In this document: one piece after another, positions 9,100 through 21,102 of the stretch
How positions within the stretch are numbered: position 1 is the first letter of the stretch
Layout of the letters: each line of letters begins with the position of its first letter
Source: Symbiodinium natans
Lineage: Eukaryota; Sar; Dinophyceae; Suessiales; Symbiodiniaceae
Assembly (NCBI GenBank): GCA_905221605.1
Contig: CAJNDS010000025.1
Span: forward strand, 298,501-362,500
Direction of reading: 5' to 3'
Length of the DNA: 64,000 nt
Position numbers and translations under genes: made by a program
The notes under the pieces: model-generated
What the model saw: the letters and a program-made list of their open reading frames with translations, nothing else
Database searches by the model: none
What the model was told of the DNA's origin: nothing

Positions 9100-11889
9100 C
9101 CGATTGATGCTTGGCATTCAGGTTCCTCAACGGCTAGCTGTGTCCATTGCCTCTGCAATGAAGCTCGGGGGACGTTCGCATCTCGGCTTTCGATTGGCGT
9201 AGCGCCGTGCAGCCAACAGCGTCGATCACTGCGCTCGCTACAGGATCAAGGACGGCCCTTGGTAAATAGCGGGGAGAAGGGCTGGTTGGCCTGCGCCACA
9301 TGGGTAGAAGCTGGGCAAGCATCGTTTGGACTGCGCAGGCACGAACTTTGGGGATTTGGCGCATTTCTGAATCATTTCTGATCCTTCAAATCCGTCCACT
9401 GGCAAGCCCAGAAAAGAAAACTTGCATTAACAGCATACGAATCCTTTCCCAATTTTCGGGACAGGGGTGGGGGCGGGGCGCCCCCCCTTCCGGTTTTTGG
9501 TTGCATTCATGCCCAGACACGAAGAAGCTTGTCCGTTTCAAACCCTTCCTGCGAACATCGCGTTTGCAACTGAGGGTTCATGCCGAAAAAGAGAACTTGC
9601 ATCAAGAACATAAAAGTCTTTTCCAAACCCGTCCTGTGAGCGTTGTTTTTGTAACCTGGGCGGGGGCCGCGTCGAAACCTCCTCCTTGTGCTTTACAAAA
9701 GCTTATGCCGTGAACGGAACTTGCGTGAAAAAATGCACCAATCCTTCCTAAACAAAGTGAACGAATGTCTGTGGGCAAACCTACTCTCCTATGCAGGAAT
9801 TAGCTCATGCACACAGATTGGGCCGGCAGTCCCAGCCGTTCCAGCCCATGTTGCAAAAGTCGTATCCGCCAATGGTCTGCCGCGCTGTGCGTCCAGCCTG
9901 AGGTTGCGAAGGGACAGCATCTGCACGTGCACAAATGCACCCATAGAGTTACTCCGGGTTCTGGCGGACCGGAGTTGCGGCAAAGACCCTTGACGAGATC
10001 AAAACTCCCCATCATCTACGAGGGACGTGGCATCCACCTGGGCGCGGTGTGGGAGAGTTGCTTCTAACAACGGCGAAAGTGGGCAGCTTTCTTACAATCC
10101 ACGCAGCGGGCAGACTATCACCCAGCCAACGATCTGCCCAAAGAGCCCCAGTTCGGAGCGGGAGAGGGCGAGGAGAAAGGCTGAACGAAATCTAACAACC
10201 ACGGGGGTGGGGACATGCAGGCCGTCGCTGAATGCAAGGCCGTGCCAGCCAAAAGTTTGGAGAGCAGTGTTTCGCCGATCGGAGGCAGTATTGAGTTCGC
10301 TAACGCCATGCTCAAAAAGGGCTACTAAAGCAGGAGCTGGTGCGTTGCCAGAAAGCCACGGCAGCCTTTGTAAGGATCTCGAATGCCATGGTGGTTTCTC
10401 TCGCGGAGGCACGGTGAGCCATGCCCTCCTTCAACACCTGCCTCCCTTGACGAGGCCATCAACTTTGCGGAGACAGTTCTCGGCAGATGATGTCGCTTCC
10501 AGTCCTCGGCCACGAGGGCCTTGTGAGGCCGGCCGTCCAACCACCGGCACCGCCTCGGAAAAGCAGCTTGTGAGGCAAAGTCTGCAATTGACAGACGAAT
10601 CGTGGGCGGAGCTCTGGGAACATACGTCGGCCGTTGTGGGAGACATTCGCAGGACAAAAGGAAAAAGGATGAAAAGCCAGCTTCTTGATCCTGTCGAGTC
10701 CCAGGCTGCGAGTTAAACGGCTTTCGCGTTAAGACAAAAAGAAAGCTCTACGCAACCACATGGTCACATGCTGTCGAGCTGTTGCTTTGGCACGCGTGTG
10801 CTGCTGCCGGCTCTCATGCGGGAGCTAAAGAAGGCCTTGCTGCTCAGGTGCCTTGAGCACATCAGCTAGGCTGCGACCGCCTCCAGCATGTACGGGTCAC
10901 TGCACGCCTGAGCTTCCGCAAGCGTAGCCTGGAGTCGTCTCTGTAAGGTCCCTGTGGACGGCTCGGGCGTCAGAGTCAAGGGAGAACTCTCCCTCGGCTT
11001 CTTTGCAGGGGTCTCTACCACCAGTGTCGATGGAAAGCTCGATTGACTGTCCTCGTCTACTTGCGTGGCTGCGACCTCGCCTGCCTCATCTTATGGAAAG
11101 TCCAGGCTCCACGAAGCCATGATTGACTAGCACGTGTGACTCTCCGAATGTTGACGCTTCTTAGGCTCAATGATTGTGATTGCAAGCTGAGTTGCAGTGG
11201 CCTGAACACATTCTGGGATACTTTTCAAACATACGAATTTTACGAGTTTCTCTTTTGTCCACCCTCTGAGAGCGCCCCCTCGCCCTCCTCGCGCTCACCG
11301 GTCCGAGAGTCCCCCTTTTCCGACAGAACAACCCTGCGGGGTCTTTTTTTGGTACAAAGGGTACAAAGGGCAACCAAAAACACAAAGAACACAAAGAACA
11401 CCCGCCTTATAAACAGTTATGGGAAGGCACAACTGCTATGCGCAGAAACGATGTTTGCAGGTGTCAGCCGCGTCAGCATGTTTCAACATCTTTCTTGTTG
11501 TCAAGGTTTCGACCCCGGGCCTCTTCGAGGCAGGACTGATTGGAAGGCTGCACCTTTGACAGGCTCTACGACAACCCGAGCCTTAGCACGCTGTGTGGCC
11601 GGTGGCCTCCATTTCTCCATGCTCTCGTGCGCCAAACCCGCCAGTGACGTTGCACGAGACGTGCGCCTGGAAGAGACCAGGCCAAGACGATGATGAGCCC
11701 ACCTTCGAACTGGAGCATTGGTGTGCATTGGATTGCTTGAACTGTTGGACAGTGTACTGGCAATAGCGTTGAGAGCTGAAGAGGTTCCTCGGCTGGTTCG
11801 GGCAGCACCAGCGGGCAGATTTTTGCGGTAAGGGCACGGGAGGGGCTGGTTTCTCGGAAGCCTCGAACGTCTGCACGTGTCCCGACTCA
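9100..11889. other. Anonymous region
   Basis: Nothing recognised. The longest frame is 10027-10716 (plus, 229 codons), Ser/Arg-rich without domains. Other frames over the same stretch give short helix-like peptides such as KATAAFVRISNAMVVSLAEA around 10350-10420, interrupted by stops. This could be a decayed coding region. A short repeat of ACAAAGAAC lies at about 11385-11400. Confidence 0.4.
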
Positions 11890-12135
11890 TTGGCGATGGC
11901 ACAGTGGAAGAAAGATCAGACGAAATGGGATGACTTCTCTCTTGCCTTCGGAGCGTGGCTGCACTACGCTGCTGACATGTTTCGAACGGACCTCGAGGCC
12001 ACCAAACTTGCCGAGGCCACCTTGCTTGGCCGAAGAATTTCGCAAGTCTTCAGGCAAGGTTGTGCAGGACCAGCTGATGCCTTGGCATCCTGGCTAAAGC
12101 TTCGCCTGCACATGTTCGCGAGCAAGTCCAGTTGA
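11890..12135 (+). CDS. Hypothetical small ORF, possible retroelement fragment
   Basis: An 81-codon frame with an aromatic and Ala/Leu-rich composition (KWDDFSLAFGAWLHYAADMF, then GPADALASWLKLRLHMF). Overlapping frames to about 12260 continue with protein-like peptides (SISTYVEARECATKIQQRG). That is reminiscent of the end of a gag helical domain but too short to assign. It is probably a frameshifted remnant. Confidence 0.2.
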   Translation: MAMAQWKKDQTKWDDFSLAFGAWLHYAADMFRTDLEATKLAEATLLGRRISQVFRQGCAGPADALASWLKLRLHMFASKSS

Positions 12136-12801
12136 GCATTTCGACTTATGTTGAAGCGCGAGAGTGTGCTACGAAGATTCAGCAAAGAGGGCGCTGTTGC
12201 CGCTTACAATGGCCTTCAGCACATGGATAAGATGCAGCAAGAAGGGCCAGGAGACGTGGCGGAGCAAAGGTAGTGCCCAGAGGGTCAGAGGGTCAAAGGG
12301 TCAAAGGCAAAAGGGAAGGACCAAATGCCACAACGATAAAAGCAACCAGTGGCAAAAGGCACAACCTTGCTTCCATGGTCGCTACCTTGGAGGCGAATAA
12401 CTCTTGCTAAACGATCGGGAAAGGATCTCTTTGGATTATGAGGTAAGTTTGATCGACTTCGTGATGACCATTGCTCATGACCATGAAGTAAGCAACAACG
12501 AAGCTCATGAAGCAGTGCCAAGACATGTCGGTGTAATCGATGAGGGTCGGGAGCCCGAGCATGCGGGAGCAGTGCTGGCAGCTCCCGGTGAAGCAAAAGC
12601 ACCTGTGGAACATCGACATGTGACAATGAGGTGGAGATCGATGGTGTGCGATTAGATCTGAGCTCTTCGCTGCAAGCCTCGAGCTGGCTGCAGAGCACTT
12701 GGTTTAACAAAGCGAGGTAGTAAGCAGCGGCGCTTGGAGCGACATCGACGACACGTTCAAGAGCATTCAGAGAGCGGGCCACCCACAACAGAGAATGCCT
12801 G

Positions 12802-12981
12802 CACGCACGCACACGCACGCGCGCACGCGGACATACACACACACACACACACAGAGACACACATAGACACACACAGAGACACACACAGAGACACACACAG
12901 AGACACACACAGAGACACACACAGAGACACACACAGAGACACACAGAGACACACAGAGACACACACAGAGACACACACAGA

Positions 12982-13026
<45 letters not shown>
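12802..13026. repeat. Compound CA / CACACAGAGA microsatellite
   Basis: About 225 bp built from CA dinucleotides and a 10-bp ACACACAGAG unit, ending in a pure (CA)n tract of about 40 bp. Cys/Val-rich or His/Thr-rich ORFs on either strand across it are repeat translations. Confidence 0.95.
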
Positions 13027-13028
<2 letters not shown>

Positions 13029-13089
13029 CCCAGCCCTACAAGAGCTGGTGCGCTCTGCGTTTGGCACATCGTGGCCACCCTGTAATCAC

Positions 13090-13258
13090 AAAGTCGGTGG
13101 TCAGTGTAGACTGTGTAGATTGTGGGTTCTGCAAGCGGCAGGAATCAGACGAGAACCTCCTCACGGTTCTGGTGGTCCATGATCGCAACTCCAAGGCCGC
13201 GGATGTGATTCTGACTGAAGATATCAACGCAACTTTCAGTTTGACATGTCAAGCGCTT
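13090..13258 (+). pseudogene. Possible retroelement integrase fragment
   Basis: The frame reads TKSVVSVDCVDCGFCKRQES, then NLLTVLVVHDRNSKAADVIL. A V-S-V-D start followed by a T-VLV-x-D/HDR strand resembles the first catalytic strand of a retroelement integrase core. The frame stops soon after and no second Asp or Glu box is identifiable. The assignment is tentative. Confidence 0.25.
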
Positions 13259-13531
13259 TGGGCATGGTAAGCCTGACAGGATGGACCTTGCCCATGACAA
13301 GCAAGCGGAAGTCCGGCAGCAAGACAGAGAGATCATCAACACATCCATCGCATTGCCACCAGCCCAGCTGAACCAGTGGCAGCACCATTTGTTTCACCAA
13401 GGTTTGTCGCAATCACCGTGGGGCAGTTTGGAGATGGCCTTCAAGCACCTTGCTGTGGCTTCGCGAACCGGCTCGCCTTGGGCCGTGGAGGCTGAAAGAG
13501 CGAATTCCATCTAGCAGCGTCGGCACCGACG

Positions 13532-13581
13532 GCAGCAGCAGCAGCAGTGCAGCAGCAGCAGCAGTGCAGCAGCAGCAGCAG
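13532..13581. repeat. CAG trinucleotide repeat
   Basis: Three CAG blocks of 4-6 units separated by a single TG interruption each. Not evidently inside a gene. Confidence 0.95.
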
Positions 13582-14149
13582 TTCGCTCGAACAGTCCTCG
13601 CTACGAATTCTCATGCCAGGAGGTGCGCAGGCTCGCAACTTTTTTCCAGTTCATTTGTAAGACCTTGTTATTTTCGGAACCTTTCGGTACACAACAGTCA
13701 CCGACCCTGACCATGACAGCGAGGGAGCTTGATTGGTTGCTCCATTTTGTTCCTGAATCGCATGCGCTACTCACCATAGTGCATCTCTAATCGGAGACAG
13801 CAAAGGTGCAGTCATGACGCGCGCACGCGGAAACGCACCATCCGCTTCGCCCTCGCTGAAAGCTTCGCGACATCTGGTTTCAGAATCTGCGCGATGTCCA
13901 ACAACAATGTTATCAAGCCTTCAACTTTAATCCGCATTTTCCGCAAATCGTTCACACCTACTTCGACGAGCTTGTTGTGGCCAGCGAGGACACATCGTTA
14001 ACATGGAAACACTCGACCAATGTTCACAACAAGTCATTCACGAATGCAGCAGCCTAGCCCCCGTGCTTACATCCCTACATGTCCCACCACGCAGCAACCA
14101 TTCCAACTTTTTCTTTGCTGCTGAGAATTCTGCGTGCTCTGTCTTTCAT
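13582..14149. other. Flank downstream of the ferredoxin array
   Basis: No gene recognised. Identity with the array unit begins at about 14150 (TCTCAGGACATCATG). To the left the sequence is unique, so this is the downstream edge of the array relative to transcription. Confidence 0.6.
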
Positions 14150-14284
14150 TCTCAGGACATCATGTTTGCCAGCACTTGGCTAGAGGCCAGCCGTAAGAAC
14201 TGGATGGAACTGCTGCTCTGTAGCTACCCGCAGAACTGGATAGGAGAAGAGGCACTGCTGCCAGAAAACTTTGCACCCTCTGCC

Positions 14285-15192
14285 TTACAGCTCATCCTCA
14301 CAGTGGGTCTTGATTGTCACATCGGAGGTGGCATAAGTCACGCAAGTCAGGCCTTACTTTTGGCAGTGAAAAGTTAAGCAGTTCGAGCCTTACTAGTCTT
14401 TGAGAGTTCTCTGTCGGCCGGGTGCCATACCAACAACCAAGGAACGAAAAGGATAAGTTTTCGCATTTCTTGTTCACAGAACCCAACAAGTCAAAACTTC
14501 CACTACTGGCTAAGCAAAGAAGCAAAAGCCATCGCCCATCTGGTCATCGTCCAGGAAGGCCTGGTCACTCTGGTCGATTTCGCCCGACAGGACCTTGCCG
14601 GCGCAGCTGGAGCAAGAGCCGGCGCGGCAGGAGTAAGGCAGCTCGAGTCCTTCCTCCTCAGCCTGATCCAGGATGTACACGTCTTCCGGACATTCGAAGG
14701 ACTGCTCGCCATCTGGCGTCTCCAGAGTCACCTACGAGTAGCCGCATCATTAGGAGTGACTACGAAGCTTTCTTGTCGGAGAGGCCGAACCGAAACAGGA
14801 AAAGAGAGAGCCAGAGAAAGCCTCTACCAGGGTTTAAGCCAATGGTATACTGTATGATGCTTCAAGTAGAAGGCGAAAGAGATGCCCGAACGGGCCGCAG
14901 AAACACCGAATGACACAAGAGCACTTCGTGTGTCCAAAAGCAAAAGATGCCATGGACTGAACGCGGTCACCTTGAAGTGTGCCGGGACTCCTGGGCGTGC
15001 TGGCACGGTGTTCACGATGGCCGGCACTTGCCCAGCGGCGAGAGCACCGCTCGACAGCGCCTGGCAGCCCATGTGGACACTCTGCTGCGGTGCCACGAAC
15101 GTCGGCGGGCTCGCTGCCCAGAAGCTGCGCAGCACGGCGGCGCAGCAGGCAGCGGCGACTAGCACGGGCAAAGTACGACTCTGGGAAGCCAT
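14285..15192 (-). CDS. petF: Plastid-targeted [2Fe-2S] ferredoxin, array unit 6 (last transcribed)
   Basis: Three exons: 15192-14971, 14731-14524 and 14352-14285 (222+208+68 nt, 165 residues). Residues 1-74 are a bipartite plastid leader: a hydrophobic signal peptide ([14 protein letters not shown]) followed by the FVAP motif of peridinin dinoflagellates and an Ala/Ser/Gln/Pro-rich transit peptide. The ferredoxin domain has CRAGSCSSC (CX4CX2C) and the fourth ligand in FCLTC, the full plant-type cluster set. It would carry electrons from photosystem I to FNR and other stromal acceptors. Intron 1 (239 bp) is GT-AG with GTGAC repeated at both ends. Intron 2 (171 bp) is GC-AG, with GC repeated just inside the donor and just after the acceptor. 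The start is the Met before the signal peptide; an upstream in-frame Met would add 22 residues. Confidence 0.93.
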
Positions 15193-15470
15193 GGCGTCCA
15201 AAGTGGCCACTAGTTCCAAGCGCTGATGTTCAGAGGCACGTGCGGCTGCGAGGACCATGCAAGCTGTACACCAACCACATCAAAAAACAAGCATCGCCGG
15301 TTGCAGTGGCTCTGGAATGGATGCTTCTTTTTCAGTCTCAGGACATCATGTTTGCCAGCACTTGGCTAGAGGCCAGCCGTGAGAACTGGATGGAACTGCT
15401 GATCTGTAGCTACCCGCATAACTGGATAGGAGAAGAGGCACTGCTGCCAGAAAACTTTGCACCCTCTGCC

Positions 15471-16372
15471 TTACAGCTCATCCTCACAGTGGGTCTTGAT
15501 TTTCACATCGGATGTGGCATAAGTCACGCAAGTCAGGCCTTACTTTTGGCAGTGAAAAGTTGAGCAGTTCGAGCCTTACTAGTCTTTGAGAGTTCTCTGT
15601 CGGCCGGGTGCCATACCAACAACCAAGGAACGAAAAGGATAAGTTTTCGCATTTCTTGTTCACAGAACCCAACAAGTCAAAACTTCCACTACTGGCTAAG
15701 CAAAGAAGCAAAAGCCATCGCCCATCTGGTCATCGTCCAGGAAGGCCTGGTCACTCTGGTCGATTTCGCCCGACAGGACCTTGCCGGCGCAGCTGGAGCA
15801 AGAGCCGGCGCGGCAGGAGTAAGGCAGCTCGAGTCCTTCCTCCTCAGCCTGATCCAGGATGTACACGTCTTCCGGACATTCGAAGGACTGCTCGCCATCT
15901 GGCGTCTCCAGAGTCACCTAGCCGCATCATTAGGAGTGACTACGAAGCTTTCTTGTCGGAGAGGCCGAACCGAAACAGGAAAAGAGAGAGCCAGAGAAAG
16001 CCTCTACCAGGGTTTAAGCCAATGGTATACTGTATGATGCTTCAAGTAGAGGGCGAAAGATATGCCCGAACGGGCCGCAGAAACACCGAATTACACAAGA
16101 GCACTTCGTGTGTCCAAAAGCAAAAGGTGCCATGGACTGAACGCGGTCACCTTGAAGTGTGCCGGGACTCCTGGGCGTGCTGGCACGGTGTTCACGATGG
16201 CCGGCACTTGCCCAGCGGCGAGAGCACCGCTCGACAGCGCCTGGCAGCCCATGTGGACACTCTGCTGCGGTGCCACGAACGTCGGCGGGCTCGCTGCCCA
16301 GAAGCTGCGCAGCACGGCGGCGCAGCAGGCAGCGGCGACCAGCACGGGCAAAGTACGACTCTGGGAAGCCAT
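15471..16372 (-). CDS. petF: Plastid-targeted ferredoxin, array unit 5
   Basis: Exons 16372-16151, 15917-15710 and 15538-15471; 165 residues. The leader is identical to the other units. The one protein difference in exon 3 is Lys instead of Thr in SDVTIK (SDVKIK), near the C-terminus and away from the cluster ligands. It keeps Glu in LSGEIDQ. All four cluster cysteines are present, so it should be functional. Introns are 233 and 171 bp. The substitution shows that the array is not fully homogenised. Confidence 0.93.
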
Positions 16373-16650
16373 GGCGTCCAAAGTGGCCACTAGTTCCAAG
16401 CGCTGATGTTCAGAGGCACGTGCGGCTGCGAGGACCATGCAAGCTGTACACCAACCACATCAAAAAACAAGCATCACCGGTTGCAGTGGCTCTGGAATGG
16501 ATGCTTCTTTTTCAGTCTCAGGACATCATGTTTGCCAGCACTTGGCTAGAGGCCAGCCGTGAGAACTGGATGGAACTGCTGATCTGTAGCTACCCGCATA
16601 ACTGGATAGGAGAAGAGGCACTGCTGCCAGAAAACTTTGCACCCTCTGCC

Positions 16651-17555
16651 TTACAGCTCATCCTCACAGTGGGTCTTGATTGTCACATCGGAGGTGGCAT
16701 AAGTCACGCAAGTCAGGCCTTACTTTTGGCAGTGAAAAGTTAAGCAGTTCGAGCCTTACTAGTCTTTGAGAGTTCTCTGTCGGCCGGGTGCCATCACACC
16801 AACAACCAGGGAACGAAAAGGATAAGTTTTCGCATTTCTTGTTCACAGAACCCAACAAGTCAAAACTTCCACTACTGGCTAAGCAAAGAAGCAAAAGCCA
16901 TCGCCCATCTGGTCATCGTCCAGGAAGGCCTGGTCACTCTGGTCGATGTCGCCCGACAGGACCTTGCCGGCGCAGCTGGAGCAAGAGCCGGCGCGGCAGG
17001 AGTAAGGCAGCTCGAGTCCTTCCTCCTCAGCCTGATCCAGGATGTACACGTCTTCCGGACATTCGAAGGACTGCTCGCCATCTGGCGTCTCCAGAGTCAC
17101 CTAGCCGCATCATTAGGAGTGACTACGAAGCTTTCTTGTCGGAAAAGCCGAACCGAAACAGGAAAAGAGAGAGCCAGAGAAAGCCTCTACCACGGTTTAA
17201 GCCAATGGTATACTGTATGATGCTTCAAGTAGAGGGCGCAAGAGATGCCCGAACGGGCCGCAGAAACACCGAATGACACAAGAGCACTTCGTGTGTCCAA
17301 AAGCAAAAGATGCCATGGACTGAACGCGGTCACCTTGAAGTGTGCCGGGACTCCTGGGCGTGCTGGCACGGTGTTCACGATGGCCGGCACTTGCCCAGCG
17401 GCGAGAGCACCGCTCGACAGCGCCTGGCAGCCCATGTGGACACTCTGCTGCGGTGCCACGAACGTCGGCGGGCTCGCTGCCCAGAAGCTGCGCAGCACGG
17501 CGGCGCAGCAGGCAGCGGCGACCAGCACGGGCAAAGTACGACTCTGGGAAGCCAT
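16651..17555 (-). CDS. petF: Plastid-targeted ferredoxin, array unit 4
   Basis: Exons 17555-17334, 17100-16893 and 16718-16651; 165 residues. Same FVAP-containing leader and cluster cysteines. It carries Asp instead of Glu in LSGDIDQ, a conservative change shared by units 2-4. Introns are 233 bp (GTGAC repeat at both ends) and 174 bp (GC-AG). The spacer to the next upstream gene is 276 bp, 2 bp shorter than the others. Confidence 0.93.
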
Positions 17556-17831
17556 GGCGTCCAAAGTGGCCACTAGTTCCAAGCGCTGATGTTCAGAGGC
17601 ACGTGCGGCTGCGAGGACCATGCAAGCTGTACACCAACCACATCAAAAAGCAAGCATCACCGGTTGCGGGCTCTGGAATGGATGCTTCTTTTTCAGTCTC
17701 AGGACATCATGTTTGCCAGCACTTGGCTAGAGGCCAGCCGTGAGAACTGGATGGAACTGCTGATCTGTAGCTACCCGCATAACTGGATAGGAGAAGAGGC
17801 ACTGCTGCCAGAAAACTTTGCACCCTCTGCC

Positions 17832-18736
17832 TTACAGCTCATCCTCACAGTGGGTCTTGATTGTCACATCGGAGGTGGCATAAGTCACGCAAGTCAGGCC
17901 TTACTTTTGGCAGTGAAAAGTTAAGCAGTTCGAGCCTTACTAGTCTTTGAGAGTTCTCTGTCGGCCGGGTGCCATCACACCAACAACCAGGGAACGAAAA
18001 GGATAAGTTTTCGCATTTCTTGTTCACAGAACCCAACAAGTCAAAACTTCCACTACTGGCTAAGCAAAGAAGCAAAAGCCATCGCCCATCTGGTCATCGT
18101 CCAGGAAGGCCTGGTCACTCTGGTCGATGTCGCCCGACAGGACCTTGCCGGCGCAGCTGGAGCAAGAGCCGGCGCGGCAGGAGTAAGGCAGCTCGAGTCC
18201 TTCCTCCTCAGCCTGATCCAGGATGTACACGTCTTCCGGACATTCGAAGGACTGCTCGCCATCTGGCGTCTCCAGAGTCACCTAGCCGCATCATTAGGAG
18301 TGACTACGAAGCTTTCTTGTCGGAGAGGCCGAACCGAAACAGGAAAAGAGAGAGCCAGAGAAAGCCTCTACCAGGGTTTAAGCCAATGGTATACTGTATG
18401 ATGCTTCAAGTAGAGGGCGAAAGATATGCCCGAACGGGCCGCAGAAACACCGAATGACACAAGAGCACTTCGTGTGTCCAAAAGCAAAAGATGCCATGGA
18501 CTGAACGCGGTCACCTTGAAGTGTGCCGGGACTCCTGGGCGTGCTGGCACGGTGTTCACGATGGCCGGCACTTGCCCAGCGGCGAGAGCACCGCTCGACA
18601 GCGCCTGGCAGCCCATGTGGACACTCTGCTGCGGTGCCACGAACGTCGGCGGGCTCGCTGCCCAGAAGCTGCGCAGCACGGCGGCGCAGCAGGCAGCGGC
18701 GACCAGCACGGGCAAAGTACGACTCTGGGAAGCCAT
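17832..18736 (-). CDS. petF: Plastid-targeted ferredoxin, array unit 3
   Basis: Exons 18736-18515, 18281-18074 and 17899-17832; 165 residues, protein identical to units 2 and 4 (Asp form). No frameshift or splice-site change is visible. A whole-unit identity this high over introns and spacers points to recent duplication or gene conversion. Confidence 0.93.
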
Positions 18737-19014
18737 GGCGTCCAAAGTGGCCACTAGTTCCAAGCGCTGATGTTCAGAGGCACGTGCGGCTGCGAGGACC
18801 ATGCAAGCTGAACACCAACCACATCAAAAAACAAGCATCACCGGTTGCAGTGGCTCTGGAATGGATGCTTCTTTTTCAGTCTCAGGACATCATGTTTGCC
18901 AGCACTTGGCTAGAGGCCAGCCGTGAGAACTGGATGGAACTGCTGATCTGTAGCTACCCGCATAACTGGATAGGAGAAGAGGCACTGCTGCCAGAAAACT
19001 TTGCACCCTCTGCC

Positions 19015-19919
19015 TTACAGCTCATCCTCACAGTGGGTCTTGATTGTCACATCGGAGGTGGCATAAGTCACGCAAGTCAGGCCTTACTTTTGGCAGTGAA
19101 AAGTTAAGCAGTTCGAGCCTTATTAGTCTTTGAGAGTTCTCTGTCGGCCGGGTGCCATCACACCAACAACCAGGGAACGAAAAGGATAAGTTTTCGCATT
19201 TCTTGTTCACGGAACCCAACAAGTCAAAACTTCCACTACTGGCTAAGCAAAGAAGCAAAAGCCATCGCCCATCTGGTCATCGTCCAGGAAGGCCTGGTCA
19301 CTCTGGTCGATGTCGCCCGACAGGACCTTGCCGGCGCAGCTGGAGCAAGAGCCGGCGCGGCAGGAGTAAGGCAGCTCGAGTCCTTCCTCCTCAGCCTGAT
19401 CCAGGATGTACACGTCTTCCGGACATTCGAAGGACTGCTCGCCATCTGGCGTCTCCAGAGTCACCTAGCCGCATCATTAGGAGTGACTACGAAGCTTTCT
19501 TGTCGGAGAGGCCGAACCGAAACAGGAAAAGAGAGAGCCAGAGAAAGCCTCTACCAGGGTTTAAGCCAATGGTATACTGTATGATGCTTCAAGTAGAGGG
19601 CGAAAGATATGCCCGAACGGGCCGCAGAAACACCGAATGACACAAGAGCACTTCGTGTGTCCAAAAGCAAAAGATGCCATGGACTGAACGCGGTCACCTT
19701 GAAGTGTGCCGGGACTCCTGGGCGTGCTGGCACGGTGTTCACGATGGCCGGCACTTGCCCAGCGGCGAGAGCACCGCTCGACAGCGCCTGGCAGCCCATG
19801 TGGACACTCTGCTGCGGTGCCACGAACGTCGGCGGGCTCGCTGCCCAGAAGCTGCGCAGCACGGCGGCGCAGCAGGCAGCGGCGACCAGCACGGGCAAAG
19901 TACGACTCTGGGAAGCCAT
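19015..19919 (-). CDS. petF: Plastid-targeted ferredoxin, array unit 2
   Basis: Exons 19919-19698, 19464-19257 and 19082-19015; 165 residues, Asp form. All motifs are intact. The 278-bp spacer to unit 1 (19920-20197) must hold the 3' end of unit 1 and the trans-splice acceptor of this unit. I could not identify a TATA-like box, in line with dinoflagellate promoters in general. Confidence 0.93.
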
Positions 19920-20197
19920 GGCGTCCAAAGTGGCCACTAGTTCCAAGCGCTGATGTTCAGAGGCACGTGCGGCTGCGAGGACCATGCAAGCTGTACACCA
20001 ACCACATCAAAAAACAAGCATCACCGGTTGCAGTGGCTCTGGAATGGATGCTTCTTTTTCAGTCTCAGGACATCATGTTTGCCAGCACTTGGCTAGAGGC
20101 CAGCCGTGAGAACTGGATGGAACTGCTGATCTGTAGCTACCCGCATAACTGGATAGGAGAAGAGGCACTGCTGCCAGAAAACTTTGCACCCTCTGCC

Positions 20198-21102
20198 TTA
20201 CAGCTCATCCTCACAGTGGGTCTTGATTGTCACATCGGAGGTGGCATAAGTCACGCAAGTCAGGCCTTACTTTTGGCAGTGAAAAGTTAAGCAGTTCGAG
20301 CCTTACTAGTCTTTGAGAGTTCTCTGTCGGCCGGGTGCCATCACACCAACAAGCAGGGAACGAAAAGGATAAGTTTTCGCATTTCTTGTTCACAGAACCC
20401 AACAAGTCAAAACTTCCACTACTGGCTAAGCAAAGAAGCAAAAGCCATCGCCCATCTGGTCATCGTCCAGGAAGGCCTGGTCACTCTGGTCGATTTCGCC
20501 CGACAGGACCTTGCCGGCGCAGCTGGAGCAAGAGCCGGCGCGGCAGGAGTAAGGCAGCTCGAGTCCTTCCTCCTCAGCCTGATCCAGGATGTACACGTCT
20601 TCCGGACATTCGAAGGACTGCTCGCCATCTGGCGTCTCCAGAGTCACCTAGCCGCATCATTAGGAGTGACTACGAAGCTTGCTTGTCGGAGAGGCCGAAC
20701 CGAAACAGGAAAAGAGAGAGCCAGAGAAAGCCTCTACCAGGGTTTAAGCCAATGGTATACTGTATGATGCTTCAAGTAGAGGGCGAAAGATATGCCCGAA
20801 CGGGCCGCAGAAACACCGAATGACACAAGAGCACTTCGTGTGTCCAAAAGCAAAAGATGCCATGGACTGAACGCGGTCACCTTGAAGTGTGCCGGGACTC
20901 CTGGGCGTGCTGGCACGGTGTTCACGATGGCCGGCACTTGCCCAGCGGCGAGAGCACCGCTCGACAGCGCCTGGCAGCCCATGTGGACACTCTGCTGCGG
21001 TGCCACGAACGTCGGCGGGCTCGCTGCCCAGAAGCTGCGCAGCACGGCGGCGCAGCAGGCAGCGGCGACCAGCACGGGCAAAGTACGACTCTGGGAAGCC
21101 AT
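20198..21102 (-). CDS. petF: Plastid-targeted ferredoxin, array unit 1 (first transcribed)
   Basis: Exons 21102-20881, 20647-20440 and 20265-20198; 165 residues, Glu form, predicted protein identical to the unit at 14285. Upstream of about 21135 the sequence no longer matches the internal spacers, so this copy has its own 5' flank. If the array is transcribed as a polycistron, the promoter would lie in this unique flank; this is inference. It shares Glu in LSGEIDQ with the two units at the far end of the array, while the three middle units carry Asp. Confidence 0.92.

Noticed and set aside
11500-11520. GGTTTCGACCCCGGG, tRNA T-loop-like
   Set aside because: No anticodon arm or acceptor stem could be paired around it. 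No tRNA gene was found by eye anywhere in the window.
12285-13067. 260-codon minus-strand ORF rich in Cys/Val
   Set aside because: Most of it is translation of the CA/CACAGAGA microsatellite.
14298-14525. Minus-strand ORF of 75-76 codons repeated in each ferredoxin unit (starts MLLCLASSG)
   Set aside because: It lies in intron 2 and runs through exon 3 in the wrong frame; the correct frame gives the ferredoxin C-terminus.
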